DNA of 64,000 nt from Microbacteriaceae bacterium (GCA_947443745.1 CANEXL010000002.1:1-64000), one strand, 5' to 3'. Positions 32,979 through 42,829 are shown, numbered from the stretch's first letter. Program-made: numbers and translations. The notes: generated by a model not told the origin, from the sequence alone.

Positions 32979-34895
32979 TCAGGGACGGCGCGAGATTGCC
33001 GCCAGGAGTGCATCGACGGAATCACGGATAGGAGCACGACCGTCGAGGTGGATGTCCGGTTCGAGAGGAGGCTCGTAGCCCTGACCAACCCCGGTCATTT
33101 GCGTCTGTGATGATGACGCCGCTGCCCGGGCGTACAAGCCCTTGGGGTCACGTTCAATGCACGTCTCAAGTGGAGTGTCGACGAAGACTTCGAGAAAGTC
33201 ACTGTCGGCGAACATCTCCCGCGCCAAATCTCGATCGGCGCGGAAGGGGGACACCAGCGAGACAATCACAATCAGGCCGGCATCCATCATGAGTTGCGCG
33301 GTTCGAGCAACGCGACGAACATTCTCTGCTCGGTCTGCAGGCGTGAAACCGAGATCTTCGCTGAGCGTCTGGCGCACAGCATCACCGTCGAGCACGTAGC
33401 AACGAATTCCCCGCTCGAAGAGGCGCCTCTCCAACTCATCGGCAATGGTGCTCTTGCCACTTCCGGGGAGGCCGGTCAGCCACATCACCCCCGAGCGAAT
33501 GCCATTGAGTCGCTCGCGGGCCTCGCGATCGATCGTGAAGGTGTGACGCGTGACATCCGATTCGCGCTGAAGGGGGCGCAGGCTCATTCCTGCCGCCACA
33601 GTGCGACCCGTCAGCCGATTGACGAGAACGAAGCCACCGGTGTCGTGGCCCGTTGTGTAGGAATCCAGCAGGATAGGGCGATCGCAGGTCACCTCGACGA
33701 GTCCGATGTCATTTACGGTCAAGGGGTGACCAGATAGTTGATCCCCCGTGAGCAGATCCAGCACGAACCGAACATTTTCTACTCGCGCGGGAACCTCGAG
33801 GGGACCCACACGGAGCACATAGGAGTTGGCTGTGTCGAGAGGATCAGGATCCAACCACACGAGCGTTGCGAGGTGGGCGAGCGAAACGGGCAGGTCGGTG
33901 TCAGTCGCGGCGATGATGATGTCACCTCGGCCCACATCGATCTCGCGATCTAGTTCGACAGAAACGGAGGAGCCCGCCATCGCCCACGTGGCGTCCTCCG
34001 GGGACCCCAAGGCGATGACCGTGGCGTTGGTGCCCGACGGCCACACGCTTATGCTCTCGCCCACAGCAATACTGCCGCGCGCAATGTGGCCAGCGAGGCG
34101 CCGGGTTTGCCCCGATCGGATGACCGTCTGTACGGGCAGTCGCAGTGTGGGCAGGTCGACGGCGCCCGCCGGCCGCGCCTGACGGGCTTCGTGCTCTGCG
34201 GCGTGAGCGGCCTCTTGCGCGAGCGCAGCGGATTCGAGGGCGGCGAGAAGCGTCGGGGCATCACCGGCAGGGAGCGCATCAGAGGGGGACACAACGTTGT
34301 CGCCGCGCAAACCACTGAGGGCGATAAAGGTGATTGTCGCCGGTGGCAGTGCGGCGCCCCCGGGATTTGCGAGCGACTGAAGGCGGCCGAAGAGTTCGTT
34401 CCTAATATCTGCAAAGACGCGACTCGGATCCGCAACGGCATCCAGTTTGTTGACCGCAACGATGAGGGAGGAGACGCCCATCAACGTGCAGACGGTGGCG
34501 TGTCGAAGAGTTTGTTCCCGCACTCCCCGCGACGCGTCGACAACGAGAACAGCAACGTTTGCCGTGGAGGAAGCCACCGCCATGTTGCGGGTGTATTGCT
34601 CGTGGCCGGGACTGTCCGCCAAGATTGCGCGCCTCCCCGAGGGAAGCCAGAGGTGCCGGTGGGCGACATCGATGGTGATGCCCTGCTCGCGCTCGGATTC
34701 GAGGCCATCGACCAAGAGTGAGAAATCGAGTGTTCCGGGTTCGGCCCGCGAGCCTGAGGTGGCACTAGCCCGCAGGGAAGCGACAACCTCATCACTGGCA
34801 ACGCTGTCGGTCTCGAAGAGGAGACGACCCAACAATGTGGATTTTCCATCATCGACGGCACCACACAGCACAACACGCAAAAGAAGGGAGGACAT
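32979..34895 (-). CDS. cysNC: Bifunctional sulfate adenylyltransferase large subunit / APS kinase (CysN-CysC)
   Basis: A 638-residue fusion. The N-terminal CysN GTPase has the P-loop GAVDDGKSTLLGRLL, switch DSPGHEQYTRNM, and guanine motif VAVNKLD, followed by two beta-barrel domains to about 430. From about 455 comes APS kinase: WLTGLPGSGKSTIADEL (P-loop), DGDAVRQTLSEDLGFTPADR, and the APS-binding SLVSPFRADRDLAR and ERDPKGLYARA. With CysD it makes APS from sulfate and ATP, then phosphorylates it to PAPS. It starts one base inside the CysD stop. No PAPS reductase or sulfite reductase is in the window, so PAPS here may feed sulfotransfer. Confidence 0.96.
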   Translation of the reverse strand: MSSLLLRVVLCGAVDDGKSTLLGRLLFETDSVASDEVVASLRASATSGSRAEPGTLDFSLLVDGLESEREQGITIDVAHRHLWLPSGRRAILADSPGHEQYTRNMAVASSTANVAVLVVDASRGVREQTLRHATVCTLMGVSSLIVAVNKLDAVADPSRVFADIRNELFGRLQSLANPGGAALPPATITFIALSGLRGDNVVSPSDALPAGDAPTLLAALESAALAQEAAHAAEHEARQARPAGAVDLPTLRLPVQTVIRSGQTRRLAGHIARGSIAVGESISVWPSGTNATVIALGSPEDATWAMAGSSVSVELDREIDVGRGDIIIAATDTDLPVSLAHLATLVWLDPDPLDTANSYVLRVGPLEVPARVENVRFVLDLLTGDQLSGHPLTVNDIGLVEVTCDRPILLDSYTTGHDTGGFVLVNRLTGRTVAAGMSLRPLQRESDVTRHTFTIDREARERLNGIRSGVMWLTGLPGSGKSTIADELERRLFERGIRCYVLDGDAVRQTLSEDLGFTPADRAENVRRVARTAQLMMDAGLIVIVSLVSPFRADRDLAREMFADSDFLEVFVDTPLETCIERDPKGLYARAAASSSQTQMTGVGQGYEPPLEPDIHLDGRAPIRDSVDALLAAISRRP

Positions 34896-35821
34896 TAGAA
34901 GTACCCCTCCAGCTTCTTTCGTTCCATCGAGGAGGCACCTTCGCCGTCGATGAGGCGGCCCGCCCGCTCCGACGTCGTCGAGGTTGCGAGCTCGGCGATG
35001 ATGTCATCGACAGTGAGGGCTTCGCTCTCTTCCGCGGCGCTGAGGGGATAACAGCCGAGGGTGCGAAAACGAACGCGGCGCATCACGGCTTTTTCACCCG
35101 GCTCAAAAATGAAGCGTTCGTCATCGACGACGACAGGCTTGCCCTGTCGCAGCACGGTGGGCCGTTCATCCGTGAAATAAAGGGGCACGACATCGAGATT
35201 TTCACGCCGGATGTAGCGCCAGACATCCAGTTCGGTCCAGTTAGAAAGGGGGAATGCTCGCATGGTCTGACCCGGCGTCAAAACGGTATTGACGGTCGTC
35301 CAAAACTCTGGTCGCTGCCCGCTGGGATCCCACACGTGGCCGGGCCCCCGAAGAGAGAACATTCGTTCCTTGGCCCGGGATCTCTCCTCATCGCGCCGAG
35401 CCCCGCCCAGAGCGATGTCGTAACCGCCCTCATCGAGAGCCTGACGCAGGGCCATGGTTTTCATAATGCGTGTGTACTCATCGGAACCATGATCGAAGGG
35501 ATTGACGCCTGCCGCAAGTCCGGCGGGGTTGGTGTGCACCCGCAAATCAAGCTGGAGCCTGGCCGCCGTTTTTTCGCGAAAATCAATCATTTCGCGAAAC
35601 TTCCACGTGGTGTCAATGTGGAGAACGGGGAGAGGAATGGGCGAGGGCTGAAATGCCTTGGCGGCGAGGTGCAGAAGTACCGTGGAGTCTTTTCCGATGG
35701 AATACAAGATGACCGGACGGTTGAATCCGGCGACCGCTTCACGAATGGCCCAGATGGCTTCGGCTTCGAGTGCGTCGAGCACGCCATCGGCTGCCCGTCC
35801 CGTCTTCGGCACAGAAATCAT
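34895..35821 (-). CDS. cysD: Sulfate adenylyltransferase small subunit
   Basis: A 308-residue enzyme of the PP-loop ATP pyrophosphatase family. The loop VILYSIGKDSTVLLHLA lies at about 42-58, with HIDTTWKFREMIDFRE, GARRDEERSRAKERMFS, FPLSNWTELDVWRYI and the C-terminal RFRTLGCYPLSAA all as expected for CysD. It makes APS with CysN. First gene of the cysD-cysNC operon, divergent from the ATP-grasp operon. Confidence 0.96.
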   Translation of the reverse strand: MISVPKTGRAADGVLDALEAEAIWAIREAVAGFNRPVILYSIGKDSTVLLHLAAKAFQPSPIPLPVLHIDTTWKFREMIDFREKTAARLQLDLRVHTNPAGLAAGVNPFDHGSDEYTRIMKTMALRQALDEGGYDIALGGARRDEERSRAKERMFSLRGPGHVWDPSGQRPEFWTTVNTVLTPGQTMRAFPLSNWTELDVWRYIRRENLDVVPLYFTDERPTVLRQGKPVVVDDERFIFEPGEKAVMRRVRFRTLGCYPLSAAEESEALTVDDIIAELATSTTSERAGRLIDGEGASSMERKKLEGYF

Positions 35822-35973
35822 GAAAGGAGCCTATCGCGACTGAAGTCGTTTTGCGGCCCCGGTGAAGCTTGACACGTAAACGTGAGAAAATCGTGAGGAA
35901 GGTTTTGGGCGGAAAATGCGCCTGACGTAGGTTCGGTAACATTCTTGTAATCCCCCACAGGCAGGATGGCAGC

Positions 35974-37734
35974 ATGGCAACCCTGTTCGACGGCTATGGC
36001 ACCGCACATCAGACCCCCCGCTCCCGCAAGGGTTCGCCGCCGTGGGACGAAATGTTCCCCTCGTTTGGTGACCTCTCGGCTCCGCGCGGAGCCTACAAAG
36101 ACATCTATGGCGCTCTCGCGCAGATGTCCCAAGAAGAGTTGCGCGGCCGCACTGAAGCGCTCGCCAGTAGTTATCTAGCGCAGGGGGTCACATTCGACTT
36201 TGCCGGCGAAGAGCGCCCTTTTCCTCTCGATGCCGTTCCTCGGGTGATCGAGGTCGATGACTGGGCAAATGTGGAAAAAGGCGTCACCCAGCGCGTTCAC
36301 GCTCTCGAGCGTTTTCTCGCGGATGTCTACGGTCCCCAGTTGGCCGTTCGTGACGGGGTCATTCCCGCGGCCCTCATCAGCACCTCCAAGCACTTTCACC
36401 GCCAAGCGGCCGGAATCGTGAGCGCCAATGGTGTGCGCATTCACGTGGCCGGCATCGACCTCATCCGTGATGAAAAGGGTGATTGGCGTGTTCTCGAAGA
36501 CAACGTTCGCGTGCCCAGCGGTGTCAGTTATGTCATTTCCAATCGTCGCGTCATGGCGCAGACTCTTCCCGAGCTGTTTGTCTCGATGAGCGTTCGCCCC
36601 GTGGGCGACTACCCTTATCGCCTCCTCAACGCGCTGCGTGCCTCTGCTCCGGATGGCGTCGATGATCCGACCGTGGTCGTTCTTACCCCCGGTGTCTACA
36701 ACTCGGCCTACTTCGAGCACACACTGCTGGCGCGGCTCATGGGTGTCGAGCTTGTGGAAGGCCGTGACCTGTTTTGCTCCGGTGGTCGCGTGTGGATGCG
36801 AACGACTGCCGGCCCGACCCGCGTCGACGTCATCTATCGCCGCGTCGACGATGAATTTCTCGACCCACTGCAGTTTCGCCCCGACTCCGTTTTGGGTTCG
36901 CCCGGCATGCTTCTCGCCGCGCGCCTTGGCCACGTCACCATTGCCAATGCGGTGGGGAATGGCGTCGCCGACGACAAACTCGTCTACACCTACCTCCCGG
37001 CCCTCATCGAGTATTACCTGGGCGAAAAGCCCATTCTTCCCAATGTCGATACCTGGCGCCTTGAGGAACCGGATGCGTTGGAAGAGGTGCTTGATCGCCT
37101 CGACGAACTCGTGGTCAAGCCTGTTGACGGCTCCGGCGGCAAGGGTCTCGTTGTGGGCCCCGATGCGTCAAAAGACGAGCTCGAAGCGCTTCGCCAGCGC
37201 CTTATCGCAGACCCCCGCGGGTGGATCGCCCAACCTCTCGTTCAGCTTTCGACTATTCCCACGCTCGTTGACGATGGAATGCGCCCTCGCCATGCCGACC
37301 TCAGGCCGTTTGCGGTGAACAGCGGCGACGACGTCTTTGTCCTGCCCGGTGGACTGACCCGCGTTGCGCTTCCCGAAGGCGAATTGGTGGTGAACTCCAG
37401 CCAGGGCGGCGGGTCTAAAGACACGTGGGTGCTTGGCCATAAAGATCGCGATCTCCGCTCTGCGGGCTCTCGTGGTGTCGCCAACATTGTGGCTGATCAA
37501 GCGACGGTGGAGCAGGCGGCCATCGATGAGGCCGAAGCTGAACAGCTGGCCATGGAAGAGGAACTCAACCCCGCAACAGGGGTACTCCATGCCATTCGCG
37601 CCATGCCGGAGTCATCGCCGCAAGACGGGGATGCCGGCAAACGGATGCAGCAACAGGAACAGCAACAGCAGCAGTCGCAGCAGGACCAGCAGGACCAGCA
37701 GGAATGTCAACACGGAGAGGGGTCATCATGCTGA
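35974..37734 (+). CDS. Circularly permuted ATP-grasp protein (DUF404/DUF407)
   Basis: A 586-residue protein of the circularly permuted ATP-grasp type 2 family. Family blocks are WDEMFPSFGD, FPLDAVPRVI, RVPSGVSYVISNRR, LTPGVYNSAYFEHTLLA, DVIYRRVDDEFLDP, LPNVDTWRL, VVKPVDGSGGKGLVVG (the glycine-rich nucleotide loop) and FVLPGGLTRVALPEGE. The last 40 residues are an unusual Gln/Asp-rich tail. Family members form peptide-like bonds of unknown identity and nearly always neighbour alpha-E and transglutaminase proteins, as here. It overlaps the alpha-E gene by 7 bases. Confidence 0.93.
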   Translation: MATLFDGYGTAHQTPRSRKGSPPWDEMFPSFGDLSAPRGAYKDIYGALAQMSQEELRGRTEALASSYLAQGVTFDFAGEERPFPLDAVPRVIEVDDWANVEKGVTQRVHALERFLADVYGPQLAVRDGVIPAALISTSKHFHRQAAGIVSANGVRIHVAGIDLIRDEKGDWRVLEDNVRVPSGVSYVISNRRVMAQTLPELFVSMSVRPVGDYPYRLLNALRASAPDGVDDPTVVVLTPGVYNSAYFEHTLLARLMGVELVEGRDLFCSGGRVWMRTTAGPTRVDVIYRRVDDEFLDPLQFRPDSVLGSPGMLLAARLGHVTIANAVGNGVADDKLVYTYLPALIEYYLGEKPILPNVDTWRLEEPDALEEVLDRLDELVVKPVDGSGGKGLVVGPDASKDELEALRQRLIADPRGWIAQPLVQLSTIPTLVDDGMRPRHADLRPFAVNSGDDVFVLPGGLTRVALPEGELVVNSSQGGGSKDTWVLGHKDRDLRSAGSRGVANIVADQATVEQAAIDEAEAEQLAMEEELNPATGVLHAIRAMPESSPQDGDAGKRMQQQEQQQQQSQQDQQDQQECQHGEGSSC

Positions 37735-38657
37735 GTCGCATTGCCGAATCGTTGTTCTGGATCGGCCGTTACGTTGAACGCAGCGACGGAACCTCCCGCA
37801 TCCTTGATGTTCACCTTCAGCTTCTGCTCGAGGACCCTTGGATTGACGAAGACACCGCGTGCCGATCGTTGCTCTCGGTGATGGGGACCGAATTGCCTGA
37901 GGATGAGCTCGTCACCCGAGAGCAGGTCATCGCCATTTTGGCTGTCGACCGTACCCACCCCGCCTCCATCGCCTATGCCATCGATGCCGCGCGCGAAAAT
38001 GCTCGCCGCGCCCGCGAGATTATTTCGACGGAATTGTGGGAGTGCCTCAACTCGACCAACGCGCGCATGCCCAAGAAGGTCGCGATCGACAAGACCCACG
38101 AATTCTTTCGCTACGTTCGCGAGCGTGCGGCGCTCTCGATCGGCATTGTTGACTCGGCGACCAGTCACGACGAAGCCTGGCAGTTCTTCTCCCTGGGCCG
38201 GGCGATGGAGCGTGCGGATATGACCGCCCGCCTGCTGGCAACGCGTCAGTTGACCGAAGCGAGTGGCCCATCCTGGACCACAATCTTGCGCAGCTGCGGA
38301 GCCTTCGAGGCCTACCTTCGCACCTATCGGGGAGTTCCCTCGGCGCGGAACGCCGCAGAGTTCTTGCTCACCGACCGCCTCTTTCCGCGCTCTATTCTCT
38401 ACTCGGTGACCCGGGCAGAGGAATGCCTGCGAGAGATCGATCCCCGCAGCGGCCGTGCCGGGGTGGCCGACCAGGCGCAGCGTCTCCTCGGGCAAATTCG
38501 TAGCGAGTTGGAATATCGCCCCATCATTGAATTGATGGACGACCTCCCGGGCCACATGGAAAACGTGCAGTTGGTCACCAGCGCGGTCAGTGATGCCATT
38601 CGGCTGCGCTATTTTCCCACCAGTGCCGTTCCGGTATGGATCGGAGAAAACTCATGA
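37728..38657 (+). CDS. Alpha-E domain protein (DUF403)
   Basis: A 309-residue all-helical protein. The ATG at 37728 (MLSRIAESLFWIGRYVERS) with ribosome site GAGAGGGG is chosen over the track start. The N-terminal motif and later SLGRAMERADMTARLLATR and LTDRLFPRSILYSV are hallmarks of the family. Function unknown; found with the permuted ATP-grasp and transglutaminase proteins. It overlaps the next gene by 4 bases (ATGA). Confidence 0.92.
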   Translation: MLSRIAESLFWIGRYVERSDGTSRILDVHLQLLLEDPWIDEDTACRSLLSVMGTELPEDELVTREQVIAILAVDRTHPASIAYAIDAARENARRAREIISTELWECLNSTNARMPKKVAIDKTHEFFRYVRERAALSIGIVDSATSHDEAWQFFSLGRAMERADMTARLLATRQLTEASGPSWTTILRSCGAFEAYLRTYRGVPSARNAAEFLLTDRLFPRSILYSVTRAEECLREIDPRSGRAGVADQAQRLLGQIRSELEYRPIIELMDDLPGHMENVQLVTSAVSDAIRLRYFPTSAVPVWIGENS

Positions 38658-39499
38658 GCCGCTTGCGTATCGTGCACCGCACCGGGTTCTCTTACAAGAG
38701 CCCCGCTACCGCGTCCTACAACGAAGCCCGCATGCTTCCCTTCTCTGGCGGCGACCAGTTTGTCTTCTCAGCAAGCCTGGACATTCATCCGTCGTCCACG
38801 CAGAACAGTTACGTCGACTACTGGGGAACGCGCGTCTCCACGTTCGAGGTGCTCACGCCCCACATGGAGCTTTCGGTCACGGCGACCAGTGTTATCGAGG
38901 TGCGACCCGTGCTGCGGGAAACCCCTGATATCTCCTGGGAAGATCTGAAGAACACGGCGCAAGCGACGACACAATTTGTGGAGTTTCTTCTTTTTACGCG
39001 CATGACGGAGCCGCCCGCCGAGGTTGTGGCGCTCGCCGAAGCAATCGTCGCGACGGGACTTTCCCCTGCCGACACTGCGCTGGCAATCTGCCAGGCCGTC
39101 TATGACCACATCACCTACATGCGCGGCGTGACCGGTGTTCACTCCACTGGAGCCGATGCGTGGGCTGCGGGTCAGGGAGTCTGTCAAGATATCGCTCACG
39201 TCACGTTGGGAGCCTTGCGATCCGTGGGGATCCCCGCACGCTATGTTTCGGGTTATTTGCACCCCAAGCCGGATGCGCCTCTCGGGGAAACCATCGTGGG
39301 GGAGTCGCACGCCTGGGTCGAATGGTTCACGGGCGACTGGTTCGGCTACGACCCCACGAACATGATCAATATTGGGGAGCGCCACGTTCTCATTGCTCAT
39401 GGCCGTGACTATCGCGATGTCTCGCCTTTGCGCGGAGTGTACGCCGGGGCCAGCGCTTCCGGTGTTTTCGTTCGGGTAGAGATTACTCGCGAGGCCTAA
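38654..39499 (+). CDS. Transglutaminase-like protein of the ATP-grasp/alpha-E cluster
   Basis: A 281-residue protein; the ATG at 38654 overlaps the alpha-E stop. The N-terminal region (LRIVHRTGFSYKSPATASYNEARM) is the bacterial transglutaminase N-domain. The catalytic core has Cys in AAGQGVCQDIAHVTLGALR, His in GESHAWVEWFTG and Asp in FGYDPTNMINIGERHV. It may form or hydrolyse amide bonds with the permuted ATP-grasp partner (inference). It ends 17 bases inside the convergent sulfotransferase-like gene. Confidence 0.92.
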   Translation: MSRLRIVHRTGFSYKSPATASYNEARMLPFSGGDQFVFSASLDIHPSSTQNSYVDYWGTRVSTFEVLTPHMELSVTATSVIEVRPVLRETPDISWEDLKNTAQATTQFVEFLLFTRMTEPPAEVVALAEAIVATGLSPADTALAICQAVYDHITYMRGVTGVHSTGADAWAAGQGVCQDIAHVTLGALRSVGIPARYVSGYLHPKPDAPLGETIVGESHAWVEWFTGDWFGYDPTNMINIGERHVLIAHGRDYRDVSPLRGVYAGASASGVFVRVEITREA

Positions 39500-41018
39500 A
39501 AAAAACTTCCGTCGTCGAGGCGCGAGCTGCGTTCTGCGCCGTCTGATGTTTTTCGCTGGCGGGATTCCCGAGGAAACCGACGGCATCGCTCGCCGCCGGC
39601 AGCCACACAGGCCACGACGCGGAATTCTTGTGGGTGGTCGTGACTTTTGCTTCAGAGAGGGTGTTTTCGTACACAGAGCGAAGCGCCTGAAGCCCCGCTT
39701 GAGGAAGCACAAATCGCAGGCGCCATAGCCGCTTTCGGGACGTGTTAAAGAGCCTCCGGAGGGCGATGCGTGCCTTCCCTCGAACGCCGTGTTCACGTCG
39801 AAAAACGAGACTTTTCTCTTTAGCAATAATGCGGTACTGCTCAGTTCGAGCGTCGAAAATAACGTAGTGGCACTGCGTGAGGGTGCTCAGGCCGTGCGTC
39901 TCAGCGATGCTCAGTGCCGATCGCATCGACAGATACGTTGTTTCGGGGAGCCCTGTGACGTCGAGGTACAGTTTTGTCGGCCCTTGTTGTTCATCGTTTT
40001 GCGCAGCGAGGGAGAGCGGCTGCACGGAGCCTTCCCACGTGTTCCATTCGGCGGCAAACGCGGTTCGGTCAATCGTTCCGAGAAAAGCCGTATTGGATTG
40101 CTGATATGCCGCCAGAATTTTTGCTCGTTCGGCCGACTCAAGAACCCATGGGTTATCAAAAGAGCTACTTCCGCGCCCCTCGGCGACGGCCATGAATTCA
40201 AAACGTCGCAACACATCCCAAAACTGACTCTTGAGCCGGGAGAGAGTCGGGTCGCCCGGCTCCAAAAGGTCGCGCCTCGCCTTGATTTCACAGAGGACGT
40301 CGAGACATTCCCGCGAGAGTGCGCGGTTGGCTCTGTTAGGGCGCACTGAAGCTGTGCTGGGGACCGCCCCCAGCGAGGCCGCATCGAAGAAGCGCTCGAG
40401 AATGGCAAGAGTCCCTTCCTCACCTTCGAGGTAGGGAATGAATTTCACGGTGGTCCGTGCCGACGCGTCGGACCACTTTGTGAGGGATCGGAGATAGTCG
40501 AAGTCTTCAGGAAAGTAAAGACCGTCCGTCAGGTAGTCGTCGACGCGCGTGCTCTTCGCTGCCTTCTGCCAGTTTTTGACGCCCTGCGAAATCATCGAGG
40601 AAACAGCAGAATCCTGTTTGCGGCAAAACACGATCAGGGTAATTTCGTCAAAATATTGGCTCAGGAACTCTTCGAGTGTCTGGGGGTCACCGCGGTCATT
40701 GAGGGATTCGGATATGAGAATGGTCGTCATTTTTTCAACGCCTCGTCGCTGTGCCGCCTCCCGCAGCTCCGCGAAGGTAGTTTCGAGAGTTGACCGCGAA
40801 ACACGTTCTTCGCCATCCCCCTCCGCTGGAAACAGGACCGCTTCCAGCTCGTGATGCTTGACGATTTTTCTCGTTGAGTTAAACCACTGCGTCCCGGTGG
40901 GATACAAAAGGGATGGGTCCAAGGATCCCTCTTGTGTTGCCTCACTCAGATATTGGGCAATGGCTGTCGACCCGGTCTTGTGCGGCCCCATGTTGATGAC
41001 GACCGAGTGAATTGTCAT
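39483..41018 (-). CDS. Sulfotransferase-like P-loop protein
   Basis: A 511-residue protein from the ATG at 41018, which overlaps the methyltransferase stop (ATGA); the track adds 57 out-of-place residues. The N terminus VVINMGPHKTGSTAIAQYL carries the PHKTGST PAPS-binding loop of sulfotransferases, and IVFCRKQDSAVSSMISQG fits the second 3'-phosphate-binding element with Arg and Ser. The C-terminal 120 residues are basic and not recognised. It probably sulfates a glycan; PAPS could come from cysD-cysNC 4 kb away. The substrate is unknown. Confidence 0.75.
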   Translation of the reverse strand: MTIHSVVINMGPHKTGSTAIAQYLSEATQEGSLDPSLLYPTGTQWFNSTRKIVKHHELEAVLFPAEGDGEERVSRSTLETTFAELREAAQRRGVEKMTTILISESLNDRGDPQTLEEFLSQYFDEITLIVFCRKQDSAVSSMISQGVKNWQKAAKSTRVDDYLTDGLYFPEDFDYLRSLTKWSDASARTTVKFIPYLEGEEGTLAILERFFDAASLGAVPSTASVRPNRANRALSRECLDVLCEIKARRDLLEPGDPTLSRLKSQFWDVLRRFEFMAVAEGRGSSSFDNPWVLESAERAKILAAYQQSNTAFLGTIDRTAFAAEWNTWEGSVQPLSLAAQNDEQQGPTKLYLDVTGLPETTYLSMRSALSIAETHGLSTLTQCHYVIFDARTEQYRIIAKEKSLVFRREHGVRGKARIALRRLFNTSRKRLWRLRFVLPQAGLQALRSVYENTLSEAKVTTTHKNSASWPVWLPAASDAVGFLGNPASEKHQTAQNAARASTTEVFFRPRE

Positions 41019-41809
41019 TTTTCCTGAACCAATCCTGATGCCGTGGTGAGGCGGTGAAGAGTGGGAAGAGTGCGGCGCGCGATAATCTGGTGGCCCGCCG
41101 AAAGCAGTTCCAGCTCTCCGGCTTTGAGCCGAAAGAAGGCGTTGAGGGCCGCTGCCGGGTTTGCCTGACGACCCTCGTAAGAACGCCATTGGTAGTCGTC
41201 AAAAATGATAATCCCCCCGACGCTCAGGTGTTGAAAACTGCTCAGGGCATCGAGCAGGACGTCATCGACAAAATGCGATCCATCGACGTACATAATGTCG
41301 AACCGCTCATCGCTTGCGAGGGCCGCAAAATAGGACGCTGAACTGCCATGCCATTTTGTAATGCGATCGGAATGGTCAGCGGTGTTTGAGTCGAAGCGCA
41401 CTTCAACATGGTCCAGCGCAGGCAGAAGCGCGTGTTCTCCTCCCCCTAACCAGGTGTCGACGCAGGTCAGCTGTAAGCCGGGAAAACGACCAAGAAGGAA
41501 CAGGCTCGACATCCCCTCCCAGCTTCCAATCTCCAATCCGCGAAGAGGACCGCCGTGATTCTGGAGAACGCCGGCGCGACTAAATACCTCTAGCCACGAC
41601 GTGATCTGAGGGGTAAACCAGTCGGTGGTGAAATCTTTTGTGGCGCAGAAGTCCTCGAACGTTCGTCGTTCGTCTCGCCAGAGACGATAGCGACGTGAAG
41701 CCCAAGAAGACCGAACGTAGGCGAGGAAGACGGCCACGGGAGCCCGCATTTCGACGATGTAGAAGAGCCACTGCGCAAGACGTTGCGCCCGAATAAAAAA
41801 CATTCTCAT
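41015..41809 (-). CDS. Class I SAM-dependent methyltransferase
   Basis: A 264-residue protein with a hydrophobic N-terminal region and a Rossmann methyltransferase core of the Methyltransf_24 type: LRGLEIGSWEGMSSLFLL (SAM loop, about 93-110), LTCVDTWLGG (post-II acidic), IMYVDGSHFVDDVLLDAL and GGIIIFDDYQW. It probably methylates a sugar or another cluster product. It sits between the epimerase and the sulfotransferase-like gene, in their operon. Confidence 0.83.
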   Translation of the reverse strand: MRMFFIRAQRLAQWLFYIVEMRAPVAVFLAYVRSSWASRRYRLWRDERRTFEDFCATKDFTTDWFTPQITSWLEVFSRAGVLQNHGGPLRGLEIGSWEGMSSLFLLGRFPGLQLTCVDTWLGGGEHALLPALDHVEVRFDSNTADHSDRITKWHGSSASYFAALASDERFDIMYVDGSHFVDDVLLDALSSFQHLSVGGIIIFDDYQWRSYEGRQANPAAALNAFFRLKAGELELLSAGHQIIARRTLPTLHRLTTASGLVQEK

Positions 41810-41812
41810 GGC

Positions 41813-42745
41813 TTAGATCCCTCTTTCCCGAAAGTACGCCAGGGTCCGGGTGAGGCCGTCCTCAATGGAGACGGTCGGCTGCCAGCTAAGAGCCTGTCGC
41901 GCACGATCGATCGCGGGCCGCCGTTGGCGAGGATCATCCGAGGGAAGCGGAAGATTATGGAGGGCTGATTCGGAGCCGGACAGCCCCACGATCATCTCGG
42001 CGAGTTCGGCAATCGTCGTCTCGTGAGGATTGCCGACGTTGAGGGGGCCCGTCACCTCCCTAGGCGTCGCCATGAACCGCACCATTGCCTCGATGAGGTC
42101 GCTGACGAAGCAAAAGCTTCGTGTTTGCGAGCCGTCGCCAAAGATGGTGAGGGGTTCATCGCGAAGGGCCTGACACATCAAGTTACTAATCACGCGACCA
42201 TCGTTGGGCGCCATCCGAGGGCCGTAGGTGTTGAAAATGCGCATCACTTTGATGTCCACGCCGTATTGCCGGTGGTAATCAAAAAACAGAGTTTCAGCGC
42301 ACCGTTTGCCCTCGTCATAACAGCTACGAACACCAATGGGATTTACATTCCCCCAGTAATCCTCCGTCTGGGGGTGAACGATTGGATCACCATAAACCTC
42401 CGACGTTGAGGCCTGAAGAATGGGGATGTTGAGGCGTCGTGCCAGGTTCAACATGTTAATTGCCCCGATGACAATCGTTTGCGTTGTTCGAACCGGATCC
42501 TGTTGGTAGCTGACAGGGGAGGCCGGACAAGCCAGGTTGTAAATTTGATCGACGTCAATCTCAAGGGGCACCGTTACGTCATGGTCGAGAATGTCGAGTC
42601 TCGGGTTGTCGCGATGGTGATCGAGGTTGATTCTTCGGCCCGTTGAGAAATCGTCAATGCACACCACGCTATCGCCGTTGGCGAGGAGGACATCAATCAA
42701 GTGCGAGCCCAGAAAACCGGCCCCACCCGTAACAAGAATTCTCAT
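41813..42745 (-). CDS. UDP-glucuronate decarboxylase (UDP-xylose synthase)
   Basis: A 310-residue extended SDR enzyme. The N-terminal [15 protein letters not shown] binds NAD; the UXS-typical signatures [35 protein letters not shown] (catalytic YxxxK) and [10 protein letters not shown] are all present. It makes UDP-xylose from UDP-glucuronate in the cytoplasm. No UDP-glucose dehydrogenase is in the window to provide the substrate. First gene of a minus-strand operon with the methyltransferase and sulfotransferase-like gene. Confidence 0.92.
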   Translation of the reverse strand: MRILVTGGAGFLGSHLIDVLLANGDSVVCIDDFSTGRRINLDHHRDNPRLDILDHDVTVPLEIDVDQIYNLACPASPVSYQQDPVRTTQTIVIGAINMLNLARRLNIPILQASTSEVYGDPIVHPQTEDYWGNVNPIGVRSCYDEGKRCAETLFFDYHRQYGVDIKVMRIFNTYGPRMAPNDGRVISNLMCQALRDEPLTIFGDGSQTRSFCFVSDLIEAMVRFMATPREVTGPLNVGNPHETTIAELAEMIVGLSGSESALHNLPLPSDDPRQRRPAIDRARQALSWQPTVSIEDGLTRTLAYFRERGI

Positions 42746-42829
42746 CGTGATCCAAAATCTAACGTGGTCCTATTGCTCACCGCAGAAACTAGTATTGTTT
42801 AGCCTACTTGACACCATGAAAGGGTTTTT

